Shown piece after piece: positions 16,366 to 24,361 of a stretch of 44,718 bases of DNA. The position numbers and the translations under genes are program-made. Numbering within the stretch: position 1 is the first letter of the stretch; every line of letters begins with the position of its first letter. Below the pieces are notes generated by a model. That model was given only the letters and a program-made list of their open reading frames with translations. It made no database searches and was not told where the DNA came from. This stretch comes from an uncultured Prevotella sp. GTDB taxonomy: Bacteria; Bacteroidota; Bacteroidia; Bacteroidales; Bacteroidaceae. The stretch spans positions 1 to 44,718 of the forward strand of contig CAJONO010000093.1 of assembly GCA_905235905.1 (NCBI GenBank). The letters run 5' to 3'.

Positions 16366-17076
16366 ATGGCAAGATTTAAGAGAATCCTCTTGAAACTCTC
16401 AGGCGAGAGCCTGATGGGAAAACAGGGCTACGGCATCGACCCTGAGCGTCTGAGCGACTATGCGCGGCAGATTAAGGAAGTGAGCGAGATGGGGGTGCAG
16501 ATAGGCATCGTCATTGGCGGCGGCAACATTTTCCGCGGACTGAGCGGAAGCCAGAAAGGCTTCGACCGCGTGAAGGGCGACCAGATGGGCATGTGTGCCA
16601 CGGTCATCAACTCGCTGGCACTCTCGTCGGCATTAGGTGCCATCGGCGTGAAGAACAAGGTGCTCACAGCCATCCGCATGGAGCCTATCGGCGAGTTCTA
16701 CACCAAGTGGCGCGCCATCGAGGCCATGGAGCAAGGCTACGTGTGCATCTTCTCGGCAGGCACAGGCTCGCCCTATTTCACCACCGACACAGGCTCTTCG
16801 CTGCGCGGCATAGAGATCGAGGCCGACGTGATGCTGAAGGGTACCCGCGTGGACGGCATCTACACCGCCGACCCAGAGAAAGACCCCACAGCCACCAAGT
16901 TTGCCAACATTACCTACAAGGAAGTGCTGGCACGCGGGCTGAAGGTCATGGACCTCACAGCCATCTGCATGTGTCAGGACAACAACCTGCCCATCTATGT
17001 GTTCAACATGGACGTTGTAGGCAATCTGAAGAAAGTAATGGCTGGTGAGGATATTGGCACACTGGTGCATAACTGA
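16366..17076 (+). CDS. pyrH: Uridylate kinase (UMP kinase)
   Basis: Phosphorylates UMP to UDP in pyrimidine nucleotide synthesis. 236 residues with the amino-acid-kinase fold: RILLKLSGESLMG at the start, IVIGGGNIFRG, the DRVKGDQMGM region, TGSPYFTTDTGSSLRGIEIEADVMLKGTRVDGIYTADPEKD, and a C-terminal LPIYVFNMDVVGNLKKV. In many genomes pyrH is followed by frr; here it is followed by a terminator and a gene on the opposite strand. Confidence 0.96.
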   Translation: MARFKRILLKLSGESLMGKQGYGIDPERLSDYARQIKEVSEMGVQIGIVIGGGNIFRGLSGSQKGFDRVKGDQMGMCATVINSLALSSALGAIGVKNKVLTAIRMEPIGEFYTKWRAIEAMEQGYVCIFSAGTGSPYFTTDTGSSLRGIEIEADVMLKGTRVDGIYTADPEKDPTATKFANITYKEVLARGLKVMDLTAICMCQDNNLPIYVFNMDVVGNLKKVMAGEDIGTLVHN

Positions 17077-17083
17077 CCATTGT

Positions 17084-17110
17084 GGCCGTCGGTACCGACG
17101 GCCCATTTTC
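17084..17110 (+). terminator. Rho-independent terminator after pyrH
   Basis: A 20-bp perfect palindrome (17084-17103, core GTCGGTACCGAC) begins 8 bp after the pyrH stop and is followed by CATTTTCTTTC. Confidence 0.75.
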
Positions 17111-17170
17111 TTTCGGGCAAAAAAAGGGATGACTCCAAGACGGACTCGCCACACGCGGCCTGTTTTGGGG

Positions 17171-17575
17171 TTATTTCACCTCCTGATATTCCACATACTC
17201 GCCCTCGTCGGCGTCGAATATCTTCTTGCGGTCGTCTTTTGCACGTTCGTCAATGATGGTGACCCCCTCAGAAGTGGTTGTCGTTCGCTTGGTGTCACGC
17301 TGTTCCTGCGCGTCTTGGGCAAAGCTTCCACCCTGTGACGAACCGCCGCCCTGAGAAGAGCCGGCACTACGGAAATAGTCCTTGTCGAAATTCGGATCGT
17401 TCTTGCCGCGATAATGCTTGTCGGCCATTCGCTTGAATGTTTCCTCATCGTCGTAGTCGCCAGTAACGGCTTTCTTGAACTTAATGATTCCCTTGCGCAC
17501 ATAGTGAAGAAGCACCAAGACCACGACAGCCAGGAAAACTAAAAGAAAAGCGATAACACCAAGAAAGAAATGCAT
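17171..17575 (-). CDS. DUF4834 membrane-anchored protein
   Basis: 134 residues: one N-terminal membrane helix (FLGVIAFLLVFLAVVVLVLLHYV), a basic stretch (RKGIIKFKKAV), then a hydrophilic Gly/Ser/Gln-rich and charged tail. This matches the small Bacteroidetes DUF4834 family, commonly found beside pssA/psd. Function unknown. It follows pssA by 48 bp on the same strand and is probably the last gene of the psd-pssA transcript. Confidence 0.75.
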   Translation of the reverse strand: MHFFLGVIAFLLVFLAVVVLVLLHYVRKGIIKFKKAVTGDYDDEETFKRMADKHYRGKNDPNFDKDYFRSAGSSQGGGSSQGGSFAQDAQEQRDTKRTTTTSEGVTIIDERAKDDRKKIFDADEGEYVEYQEVK

Positions 17576-17587
17576 AGGCAGTAATTA

Positions 17588-17623
<36 letters not shown>

Positions 17624-17640
<17 letters not shown>

Positions 17641-18391
17641 ATGAGAGACGAGAGCTAAGAATTGACAATAGCACATACCAGGCTATGACAGCGGCAAGCC
17701 CCAGAATGCCCATGACAAGAATCATGACTGCGGAAGTCAGCAGGAAGATATACTTCACCTCGTTACCCCTCCATCCCCATTGCTTGAACTTCAGTGCAAA
17801 CAGGGGCAGCTCGGCCACGAGCATATAGCAGCTCAACGGTATGAGCAGCAGCACGATATAGATATAACAGGTAGGTAAGGAAGCCGGATTGTCAAGCTCA
17901 AGCATTTGCTTGTTGTGCAGCCACACTATCAGTGAGCCCCAGAACAGTGCATTGGCCGGCGTGGGGAGCCCGATAAACGAAGTGGTCTGACGCTCGTCAA
18001 GATTGAACTTGGCTAAGCGCAAAGCGGAAAAGGCTGCAATGAGAAATGCGAGAAAAGGCAGATACCCGATACTGAGAATAGACCATTCGGAGCTGTTTGC
18101 CTCCAATACCGTGTTCTGGCTGATGAATTGCGAAACGGAGAGCCAATGGAAAACGATGCTTGCAGGTGCCACTCCAAAAGTCACGTCGTCGGCCAGCGAG
18201 TCGAGTTCTTTGCCAATAGGACTGCTCACCCCCAAGAGGCGGGCCGACATTCCGTCGAAGAAGTCGAACACGGCACCCACCACAATCATCAGTAACGCCA
18301 GGTCGTACTGTCCCTGAAAGGCAAAATAGACGGCAATACAACCAGAAACGAGGTTGCAGCAGGTAATCGTGTTGGGAATATGCCTTTTCAT
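17624..18391 (-). CDS. pssA: CDP-diacylglycerol--serine O-phosphatidyltransferase
   Basis: Makes phosphatidylserine from CDP-diacylglycerol and serine at the inner membrane. 255 residues with several membrane helices and the CDP-alcohol phosphotransferase signature D46-G47-xx-A50-R51-x8-G60-x3-D64-x3-D68, complete. It is 16 bp after psd, so the product of this enzyme is the substrate of its upstream neighbour: together they make phosphatidylethanolamine. The C-terminal tail (SSRLSSNSQH) is encoded by degenerate 7-bp repeat sequence and is probably dispensable. Confidence 0.94.
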
Positions 18392-18407
18392 TCTTCACTC
18401 TTCATTA

Positions 18408-19097
18408 TCACGGCAGTCGGGCAATAACAGTCTGGTCGCCCGTGGTGGGCTGGCCCATTTTCACTTCAGGCTTCGAGCCTAAGGGCAGGTAGACATCGAC
18501 ACGCGAGCCAAGCTTGATGAAGCCCAGATGCTCGTCGATATAGCAGTCTTCCTGTTCCTTGGCATAGGTAACAATGCGGCGGGCCATGGCCCCCGCTATC
18601 TGACGAACGAGCACATCCTGCCCGTCGGGGGTTTCTATCATGATGTCGGCATGCTCGTTTTCCTCGCTGGCCTTCGGCAGCCACGCCTTGTGGTAGTTGC
18701 CGTCCTGATGGTGGACGAACTTCACCCGCCCGTCGACCGGGAACCAGTTGGCATGCACGTTCAGCGGACTCATGAAGATTGAAATGAGCAGTCGCCGGTC
18801 GTGGAAATACTCATCCTCGGTAGCTTCCTCTAACACCACAATGCGCCCGTCGGCCGGGGCCACTACCGTTTTTTCCGTATCGCTGGCAAAATAGCGGATA
18901 GGGCAGCGATAGAAATTGAGCATGAGCAGCCACGACAAGCCGAAGACGGCGATAAAGAGGATGAAGGGTATGGGGGTGTCGAAAGACCGCCAGAGGATGA
19001 CCCCTATGGCAATGATGGCAAATAAGGTATAGAGCAGTTCTTCCGTGCCCTCGCGGTGTATTCTGATTTTTTTCAGTTTCTTGATTCTATCTCCCAT
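18408..19097 (-). CDS. psd: Phosphatidylserine decarboxylase proenzyme
   Basis: Decarboxylates phosphatidylserine to phosphatidylethanolamine. 229 residues of the short (class II, archaeal-like) type: two N-terminal membrane helices, [28 protein letters not shown] with the conserved His, and the self-cleavage site G197-S198 in [12 protein letters not shown], where Ser198 becomes the pyruvoyl group. First gene of psd-pssA-DUF4834. Confidence 0.95.
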   Translation of the reverse strand: MGDRIKKLKKIRIHREGTEELLYTLFAIIAIGVILWRSFDTPIPFILFIAVFGLSWLLMLNFYRCPIRYFASDTEKTVVAPADGRIVVLEEATEDEYFHDRRLLISIFMSPLNVHANWFPVDGRVKFVHHQDGNYHKAWLPKASEENEHADIMIETPDGQDVLVRQIAGAMARRIVTYAKEQEDCYIDEHLGFIKLGSRVDVYLPLGSKPEVKMGQPTTGDQTVIARLP

Positions 19098-19123
19098 GGT
19101 TGGTTATTAGTACTAATCATGTG

Positions 19124-19153
19124 CAAAGGTAATGTTTTTTTATCAAATGACAA
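19124..19153 (-). promoter_or_regulatory. Promoter of psd-pssA-DUF4834
   Basis: Minus-strand TACCTTTG at 19124-19131 with TTG 19 bp upstream at 19151-19153, about 27 bp before the psd start. Confidence 0.7.
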
Positions 19154-19220
19154 ACTTTTTCTACGATTAATTACAAAAAGATGCGCAATTTATGGGCAAT
19201 TCATGGGAGTGCGCAACAAC

Positions 19221-19257
19221 AAAGAGGACAGCCTTCGTCTGAAAAGCCGTCCTCTTT
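19221..19257 (-). terminator. Terminator-like hairpin after rplT
   Basis: AAAGAGGAC and GTCCTCTTT arms with complementary GGC/GCC-type extensions form a strong stem about 36 bp past the rplT stop. The U-tract is poor (TTTGTTGTTG), so it may be a weak or factor-assisted terminator. Confidence 0.55.
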
Positions 19258-19292
19258 CGTAGATTTCTCAACTTCTTGCTTATAGGTTTTCT

Positions 19293-19637
19293 TTATTTCA
19301 CCTTGGCAACGATGGCCTTGAAAGCCTCGGGATTATTCAGGGCGAGGTCGGCAAGGACCTTGCGGTTAATCTCGATACCAGCTTTCGTCAGGGCACCCAT
19401 CAGCTTCGAATAGCTCATGCCCTCCATACGGGCGGCAGCGTTGATACGCTGAATCCACAAAGCACGGAAGTTGCGCTTCTTGGTGCGACGGTCACGATAG
19501 GCATAGGTGAGACCTTTCTCCCATGTGTTCTTGGCTACTGTCCAAACATTCTTACGGGCTCCAAAGTAGCCGCGGGTGAGCTTAAGAATTCTCTTACGTT
19601 TTGCTCTTGAAGCAACGTGATTTACTGATCTTGGCAT
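19293..19637 (-). CDS. rplT: 50S ribosomal protein L20
   Basis: 114 residues, the usual length. [36 protein letters not shown] is the highly conserved basic N-terminus that threads into 23S rRNA; the globular C-terminus carries [21 protein letters not shown]20 is needed for early 50S assembly and in several bacteria represses its own operon. Third gene of infC-rpmI-rplT. Confidence 0.97.
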   Translation of the reverse strand: MPRSVNHVASRAKRKRILKLTRGYFGARKNVWTVAKNTWEKGLTYAYRDRRTKKRNFRALWIQRINAAARMEGMSYSKLMGALTKAGIEINRKVLADLALNNPEAFKAIVAKVK

Positions 19638-19672
19638 AGTTTTGTTTCTTTAATGTTCGACAATAGGGTTAA

Positions 19673-19870
19673 TTAGCGGAGACACAACAGGTCGCGCACC
19701 TGCTTCATGTTGCTGTTGTCAACGATGGTGTAGCCCTGCAAGTTGCGCTTTTGCTTCTTGGTCTTCTTCGTGAGAATGTGGCTGTGGTAAGCATGATGTC
19801 TCTTAATCTTACCTGTTCCAGTGAAAGAAAATCTCTTCTTTGCACCAGAGTTTGTCTTTACTTTTGGCAT
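19673..19870 (-). CDS. rpmI: 50S ribosomal protein L35
   Basis: 65 residues: [31 protein letters not shown] and a Lys-rich C-terminus, the standard L35 sequence. Start at 19870; the open frame runs on to 19954, but that extension is not part of L35. It is 35 bp before rplT. It is separated from infC by 164 bp that contain an 8-bp tandem repeat. Confidence 0.96.
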   Translation of the reverse strand: MPKVKTNSGAKKRFSFTGTGKIKRHHAYHSHILTKKTKKQKRNLQGYTIVDNSNMKQVRDLLCLR

Positions 19871-19964
19871 TTTTTTTACTTTTTTAATTTTTAAACCTTT
19901 TAATTTTATAAAAGCGATGGCAACGCATATACCCGGCGCAGCGCATCTTATCATTCATTATTAT

Positions 19965-20036
19965 CGATATTTCGACATTTCGACATTTCGATGTTTCGAT
20001 TTTTCGATTTTTCGATTTTTCGATATTTCCGATTTT
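19965..20036 (-). repeat. CGATTTTT-type 8-bp tandem repeat between infC and rpmI
   Basis: Eight to nine units of an 8-bp repeat (CGATATTT, CGACATTT, CGATTTTT variants) start at the infC stop codon and fill about half of the infC-rpmI gap. No regulatory hairpin typical of an L20 target was recognised in the remainder. Confidence 0.85.
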
Positions 20037-20748
20037 ATTCCTCGCCAGCATCTTCCGTCAGTTTCTTCAGGGCCTCGGCACTGATTTTGGCGTTGGCAAA
20101 CAAGCCTCCGTTGGCAGGCATGTCGACATCAATCTCGGGTGTGGCCTCCTTGGGCTGGCGATAATTCTCCTTCGTTTCTGCCTCGCTGGCCTCACGGTCG
20201 CGGGCTTGCTGGCTTTTCTTGGCCACACCTGCCTTCTTCGGTGCCAGATAGAGGAACATTTTCTTTCCTTCGAGCGAAGGCATCGACTCTACCTTTCCCA
20301 CCTCTTCGAGGTCGTTGGCAAAACGCAGGAGCAGCACCTCGCCCTGTTCCTTGAAAAGGATGCTACGACCGCGGAAGAACACGTATGCACGCACCTTGTT
20401 GCCTTCTTCCAAGAATTCCCTGGCATGCTTCAGCTTGAACTGATAGTCGTGCTCGTCGGTCTGGGGGCCGAAGCGAATTTCCTTTACCTCTACCTTCACC
20501 TGCTTGGCTTTCATCTCCTTTGCACGTTTCTTCTGCTGGTAGAGGAACTTGGAATAGTCGATAAGACGACAAACAGGCGGGTTCGCATTCGGCGAAATCT
20601 CAACAAGGTCGACACCTTGCTGGCGAGCCATATCCAAAGCTTGTCTCGTAGGCATCACTGATGATCCGCTCTCACCTACTATGCGGACTTCGCGTACTCG
20701 TATCTGTTCGTTGATGCGGTACTGTTGTTGCTTTTTGTCTGGTTTCAT
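20035..20748 (-). CDS. infC: Translation initiation factor IF-3
   Basis: 237 residues. The N-domain ([57 protein letters not shown]) and C-domain ([41 protein letters not shown]) are complete. An acidic, low-complexity extension of about 60 residues follows, typical of Bacteroidetes IF-3. ATG at 20748 is directly preceded by an in-frame TTG (20749-20751); infC in many bacteria uses rare start codons for self-control, but the ATG makes that unlikely here. It has its own promoter and thrS, its frequent upstream partner, lies 23 kb away. Confidence 0.96.
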   Translation of the reverse strand: MKPDKKQQQYRINEQIRVREVRIVGESGSSVMPTRQALDMARQQGVDLVEISPNANPPVCRLIDYSKFLYQQKKRAKEMKAKQVKVEVKEIRFGPQTDEHDYQFKLKHAREFLEEGNKVRAYVFFRGRSILFKEQGEVLLLRFANDLEEVGKVESMPSLEGKKMFLYLAPKKAGVAKKSQQARDREASEAETKENYRQPKEATPEIDVDMPANGGLFANAKISAEALKKLTEDAGEE

Positions 20749-20772
20749 CAACTATTTTCGGAAAATCGGCTG

Positions 20773-20802
20773 CAAAGTTAGCACTTTTCAGCCAATTGAC
20801 AA
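20773..20802 (-). promoter_or_regulatory. Promoter of infC-rpmI-rplT
   Basis: Minus-strand TAACTTTG at 20773-20780 with TTG at 20800-20802, spacing 19. The leader before infC is about 20 nt. Confidence 0.7.
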
Positions 20803-20815
20803 AATAAATTTCGAA

Positions 20816-21523
20816 TTATTTTTCATGTTTTTCCATCTTAATCCTATTATTTGTTGAAAACGGAAGGACTGTCACCACACCGTTTTCTACTCGGAATCGC
20901 ACATCATGGCCGGCAAAGGGCATGCCATAGACGCGCTGCGGGTCGTCATGGTAGTGTGGCCGTGGGTCTTGTGCCAGCACCTCGCGCAGTGCGGCCAGGT
21001 CGGCAGGCGAGAAGAGAGTCGCTGCCTCGTTAGGGAGTTCCACACCGAGTGGTTGCCATTCGTTAGCATCGACAAAGCCGCAACGTGCCTCAGGGTGGCT
21101 ATCGGCATAGGCCACATAGGGCTTCAGGTCGTAGATGGGCGTCCCGTCCATCAGGTCGGCTCCCAGCACGTGAATGACGGGGCCTAACGGGGTGTCGGTT
21201 TCCACCTTATTTATATATGCACACGTCAGACCGAGCCTGTTCGGCCTGAATGGCGAGCGCGAGGCAAACACCCCTACCCTTTCGTTGCCGCCTAAGCGCG
21301 GCGGGCGCACAGTGAGTCCCGTGGCGGCATGGCGGTTGGCCGAGAACTCCCATACAATCCACAGATGGCTGAACGCTTCGAGACCCCTCACAGCCTCAGC
21401 ATGCCGGTAATCGGGTTCAAAAACAATGTGCCCCCGTAGCGAAAGGGCCAGCCCACCCTGACGGGGCAAGCCGAACTTCGACGTCAGCGGCGAGCGGAAA
21501 TGGGCTATCGGATGTATCTCCAT
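20816..21523 (-). CDS. trmO: tRNA (t6A37) N6-methyltransferase TrmO / TsaA-like
   Basis: Methylates t6A at position 37 of ANN-decoding tRNAs with SAM. 235 residues: IHPIAHFRSPLTSKFGLPRQ at the start, HIVFEPDYRHAEAVRGLEAFSHLWIVWEF, GVFASRSPFRPNRLGLTCA (family signature) and DLKPYVAYAD. The C-terminal ~80 residues include a YGMPFAGHDVRFRV segment as in other bacterial members. It ends 14 bp before the infC -33 element. Confidence 0.9.
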   Translation of the reverse strand: MEIHPIAHFRSPLTSKFGLPRQGGLALSLRGHIVFEPDYRHAEAVRGLEAFSHLWIVWEFSANRHAATGLTVRPPRLGGNERVGVFASRSPFRPNRLGLTCAYINKVETDTPLGPVIHVLGADLMDGTPIYDLKPYVAYADSHPEARCGFVDANEWQPLGVELPNEAATLFSPADLAALREVLAQDPRPHYHDDPQRVYGMPFAGHDVRFRVENGVVTVLPFSTNNRIKMEKHEK

Positions 21524-21628
21524 TCTCTATTCCTTTTTCAATTCAAAGCCAAAAAAACAAGGCATTCGCCATGAGGCGACATGGCATTGTTCCCGTTTTT
21601 GCAACCACTTAATAATCAACAGATTACG

Positions 21629-21727
21629 AAACATAGTCAAATTACCTCGCAATTCGTGCTGAATTAGCCTGCAATTCATGCTGAATTGCAAGGTAATTCA
21701 TGGCGAATTGCGAGGTAATTTGACAAA
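21629..21727. repeat. Intergenic array in 11-bp register (locus 2) with 20-bp inverted repeat
   Basis: AATT occurs at 21640, 21651, 21662, 21673, 21684, 21695, 21706 and 21717: eight copies exactly 11 bp apart. The intervening 7-mers alternate (CGTGCTG, AGCCTGC, CATGCTG, GCAAGGT, CATGGCG, GCGAGGT), so the full period is 22 bp. The outer arms 21637-21656 and 21704-21723 are perfect 20-bp reverse complements. The right half encodes the last eight codons of the FetB-like permease. Confidence 0.9.
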
Positions 21728-22471
21728 GAGCCTATAATCGGCCAGCCACAGGAGTAGCACAACCGCCACCACGGTAGCCATCAGCATGGCACCTGAAGCA
21801 AGCACCGTGGCGAGCACAGCAGCAACGGGCGAAGAGCCGGCCATGAGCAAACCGCACAACAGCAGGGGCGGTGTCACCACCAAGGGCCGCACCCATCCCT
21901 TCGCCAAGGGCAGCACCGAAGCCTTGAGCGCGTAGCGAATGCTGGGCATCAGTGCCTCCAAATGCGTGGCGCCATTAGCCCTAAGATAGAGGTAGTGCTC
22001 GTTTGTGTGGCGCACACTGCCCAGATAGGCCTGCAAAGCAAGTGGCAGGGCAGCATAGAGCTGCACCTGAACCAAGGCCATGACAGCCAGGAAGGCCCCT
22101 GTTCCAGCATCTATTCGGAAGCATGCCCACAGGCTGCCCGTTCCCACTGCCATGCCTGTCAGCACTGCAATGATCACGGCCGGTAGCAACTGCTGCCGTC
22201 GGCCATGAGCCTTGCCAAGCACAAAAACGGCCAACGCCACCGACATGAGCACACCCCACAACACGTTTGCCCACCAACAGCCCAGACGGCACAGAAGGCC
22301 GAAGCTGCCGCCCAGCAACAGCATGTGGATCAAGAAGACGACACCTGCCTTCAGCAGGCGATGCATCATGGGGCGGTTGGCCAGTGCCAGCAGCACTATG
22401 ACAAGTCCTGTCAATGCCACAAGGACTGCCACTCCCCAATATGAAATATCTGTTATCTGCATTCCAACCAT
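21698..22471 (-). CDS. UPF0014/FetB-like ABC transporter permease
   Basis: 257 residues with about seven hydrophobic helices, similar to the FetB/YbbM permease family linked to iron export and oxidative stress: QVQLYAALPLALQAYLGSVRHTNEHYLYLRANGATHLEAL, SIRYALKASVLPLAKGWVRP, and a Gly/Ser-rich SSPVAAVLATVLASGAM. The start may be M4 (22462). The ATPase partner at 22488-23054 is degenerate. The last residues (VKLPRNSP) come from the 11-bp-register array. Confidence 0.75.
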   Translation of the reverse strand: MVGMQITDISYWGVAVLVALTGLVIVLLALANRPMMHRLLKAGVVFLIHMLLLGGSFGLLCRLGCWWANVLWGVLMSVALAVFVLGKAHGRRQQLLPAVIIAVLTGMAVGTGSLWACFRIDAGTGAFLAVMALVQVQLYAALPLALQAYLGSVRHTNEHYLYLRANGATHLEALMPSIRYALKASVLPLAKGWVRPLVVTPPLLLCGLLMAGSSPVAAVLATVLASGAMLMATVVAVVLLLWLADYRLFVKLPRNSP

Positions 22472-22487
22472 TCAGCTTTTCAATCTT

Positions 22488-23054
22488 TCAACTTTTCAGT
22501 TCTGCCACCACATCGGCAGCAGCCAGCACCTCGGGTTCGGCACTTGTCACCACCACCGTGGCTCCCTCGGCAGCTTTCTGTCGCAAATAGCCCATAGCCT
22601 CAGGCAGCACGTCGTCTACCAACAAAATGGGCTTGTGAAGCAACAAGGCCACGGCCAGCAGCTGTGCCCTTGGGTCGCTGCTGCCAGGGGCTATGCGCCG
22701 TGTCTCTTCAGCCAGGATGCCGTTGGAGATGGGCAACTCCCTATTAGCCCGCAGACTAAACACGTCCTGCACGGTGGGAGCCTCGTAGCGCCTCACCTGC
22801 CCCACAGGCACGAGCCTGGCCGGAGCAAAGGCCATGAAGGAGCGCAAGGCCGGTGCCGAAGCCGCCGTGAGGGGTTCGCCGTCGATGCTCACATAGCCAC
22901 TCCTGACTGGCACGAAGCCCATCATAGCGTGAAGCCAACGCAACCGCTGCGGAGCCGTGCCACCCGTCATGCACACTATGCGCCGCTCACGGGCCATCAG
23001 CGAGAATGTCTGCGGTTCGCCCTCAAGGAGCACCTCGTTCAGTTCCAATAGCAT
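22488..23054 (-). CDS. Degenerate ABC transporter ATP-binding subunit (FetA-like position)
   Basis: 188 residues in the position of the FetA/YbbL ATPase, 16 bp before the permease. ABC order is kept, but every catalytic motif is altered: Walker A reads GGTAPQRL (31-38, Arg37 where Lys is needed), the signature is replaced by PGSSDPRAQ (123-131), Walker B is ILLVDD (Asp148 instead of Glu) and the switch region is TSAEPE without His. The frame is intact and codon use is like the neighbours, so it is not a fresh pseudogene. It is either a non-hydrolysing regulator of the permease or a protein with another partner ATPase. Confidence 0.7.
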   Translation of the reverse strand: MLLELNEVLLEGEPQTFSLMARERRIVCMTGGTAPQRLRWLHAMMGFVPVRSGYVSIDGEPLTAASAPALRSFMAFAPARLVPVGQVRRYEAPTVQDVFSLRANRELPISNGILAEETRRIAPGSSDPRAQLLAVALLLHKPILLVDDVLPEAMGYLRQKAAEGATVVVTSAEPEVLAAADVVAELKS

Positions 23055-23090
23055 CGGTTTCTATTTTTTTTGCAAAGGTAGAAAAAAATT

Positions 23091-23118
23091 ATGAATTATG
23101 AATTACGAATTATGAATT
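23091..23118 (+). repeat. GAATTAT 7-bp repeat
   Basis: Four GAATTAT/GAATTAC units upstream of aguA. The start of the HD-domain gene at 39102 (ATGAATTACGAATTG) is read from the same word. Confidence 0.75.
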
Positions 23119-23158
23119 ATTTCGTAACTTTGGCTGCGCCGAACTTACTTTTCGCTCG

Positions 23159-23194
23159 GAAATGAAAACAAAAAGCAGATTTTGTTTTCATTTC
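23159..23194. promoter_or_regulatory. 15-bp inverted repeat upstream of aguA
   Basis: Arms 23159-23173 and 23180-23194 are perfect reverse complements (GAAATGAAAACAAAA type) around a 6-bp loop. It lies between two TAACTTTG boxes (23125-23132 and 23209-23216), right before the aguA start. It may be an operator, or a hairpin in a transcript from the first box. Confidence 0.6.
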
Positions 23195-23208
23195 TCTCAC
23201 TTATTTTG

Positions 23209-23216
23209 TAACTTTG
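23209..23216 (+). promoter_or_regulatory. -7 box of aguA giving a leaderless transcript
   Basis: TAACTTTG ends 4 nt before the ATG of aguA. In Bacteroidetes transcription starts about 5-7 nt after this box, so the mRNA would begin at or very near the start codon. No clear TTG at -33. Confidence 0.55.
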
Positions 23217-23220
23217 CACC

Positions 23221-24291
23221 ATGCAACCAAAAAACTCATACCGAATGCCGGCCGAATGGGAGCCACAAAGCTGTGTGCAACTGACGTGGCCGCATGCTGC
23301 CACCGACTGGGCACCCATGCTCGACGAGGTGCTCGCCGTCTATCACGAAATGGCCCGTGAGATTGCCAAGCGCGAGCCTCTGCTCATCGTGGGGCCAACC
23401 GTCGGCGCACTGTCGATACCCAACGCCCGGATGCTTGAGCTCAACACGAACGACACTTGGGCCCGCGACCACGGGTTTATCACGCTACTCCCGACAACGG
23501 GAGCTGCGGCAGCAAACGAAGAGGGGCGGACGGCCGACGGCCCTACTGGCTCCGAGCCTCGGCCCTCAACCTCCAAGCTCTTGCTCGATTTCTGTTTCAA
23601 CGGATGGGGAGAAAAGTTTCCCGCCGAGCTCGACAATGCCATCAACCGCCGGCTCTACGAAGAGGGAATGGTCGACGGAGCGTATATCGACCATCTTGAC
23701 TTCGTACTCGAAGGCGGCTCCATCGAGAGCGATGGCCGAGGCACCATCCTCACCACCACCGGCTGTCTGCTGGCGCCTCACCGCAACCAGCCACTCACAC
23801 AAACGCAGATAGAGGAACAGCTCAAGAAACGGCTTGGTGCCGAACGGGTGTGCTGGATAGACCATGGTCACCTCGCCGGCGACGACACCGACGGGCATAT
23901 TGACACGCTGGTGCGCGTCTGCCCCAACGACACCCTGCTCTACGTGAAATGCGACAACGCTGCCGACGAGCATTACCAAGACCTGATGCTCATGGAACAG
24001 GACCTAAAGGCATTGCGCACCATTGGCGGACAGCCCTATCGCCTCATGCCCCTCCCCCTTCCCCACCCCATCTGCGACGAAGACGGCCAGCGGCTACCCG
24101 CCACCTACGCCAACTTCCTCATCGTCAACGGTGCCGTGCTCTGCCCCACCTATAACCAGCCCGACCTCGATGCCAAGGCATTACAGACAATCGGCAGGGC
24201 TTTACCCGACCGCGACATCGTGGGCATCGACTGCCGACCGCTCATCAAGCAGCACGGTTCCCTGCACTGCTGCACCATGCAGTATTATTAA
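23221..24291 (+). CDS. aguA: Agmatine deiminase
   Basis: Converts agmatine to N-carbamoylputrescine and ammonia. 356 residues with family motifs: PAEWEPQSCVQLTWPH at the start, NTNDTWARDHGF, LDFCFNGWGEKF, VLEGGSIESDGRG, GHLAGDDTDGHIDTLVR, and the catalytic Cys350 in HGSLHCCTMQ. A segment of about 30 residues (after ITLL, including EEGRTADGPTGSEPRPSTS) looks like an insertion compared with the family. AguB, the next enzyme of the pathway, is 15 kb downstream at 39205. Confidence 0.93.
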   Translation: MQPKNSYRMPAEWEPQSCVQLTWPHAATDWAPMLDEVLAVYHEMAREIAKREPLLIVGPTVGALSIPNARMLELNTNDTWARDHGFITLLPTTGAAAANEEGRTADGPTGSEPRPSTSKLLLDFCFNGWGEKFPAELDNAINRRLYEEGMVDGAYIDHLDFVLEGGSIESDGRGTILTTTGCLLAPHRNQPLTQTQIEEQLKKRLGAERVCWIDHGHLAGDDTDGHIDTLVRVCPNDTLLYVKCDNAADEHYQDLMLMEQDLKALRTIGGQPYRLMPLPLPHPICDEDGQRLPATYANFLIVNGAVLCPTYNQPDLDAKALQTIGRALPDRDIVGIDCRPLIKQHGSLHCCTMQYY

Positions 24292-24361
24292 TTCAAGCCA
24301 CACGGCCTCTGCATCGGAGAAAGCTATAATAAAAAAATGAGAATTGAAGACTGAAGAAATT

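Noticed and set aside
20749..20751. Non-canonical TTG start for infC
   Set aside because: An ATG follows immediately in frame and gives the normal IF-3 N-terminus, so the TTG adds only one residue.
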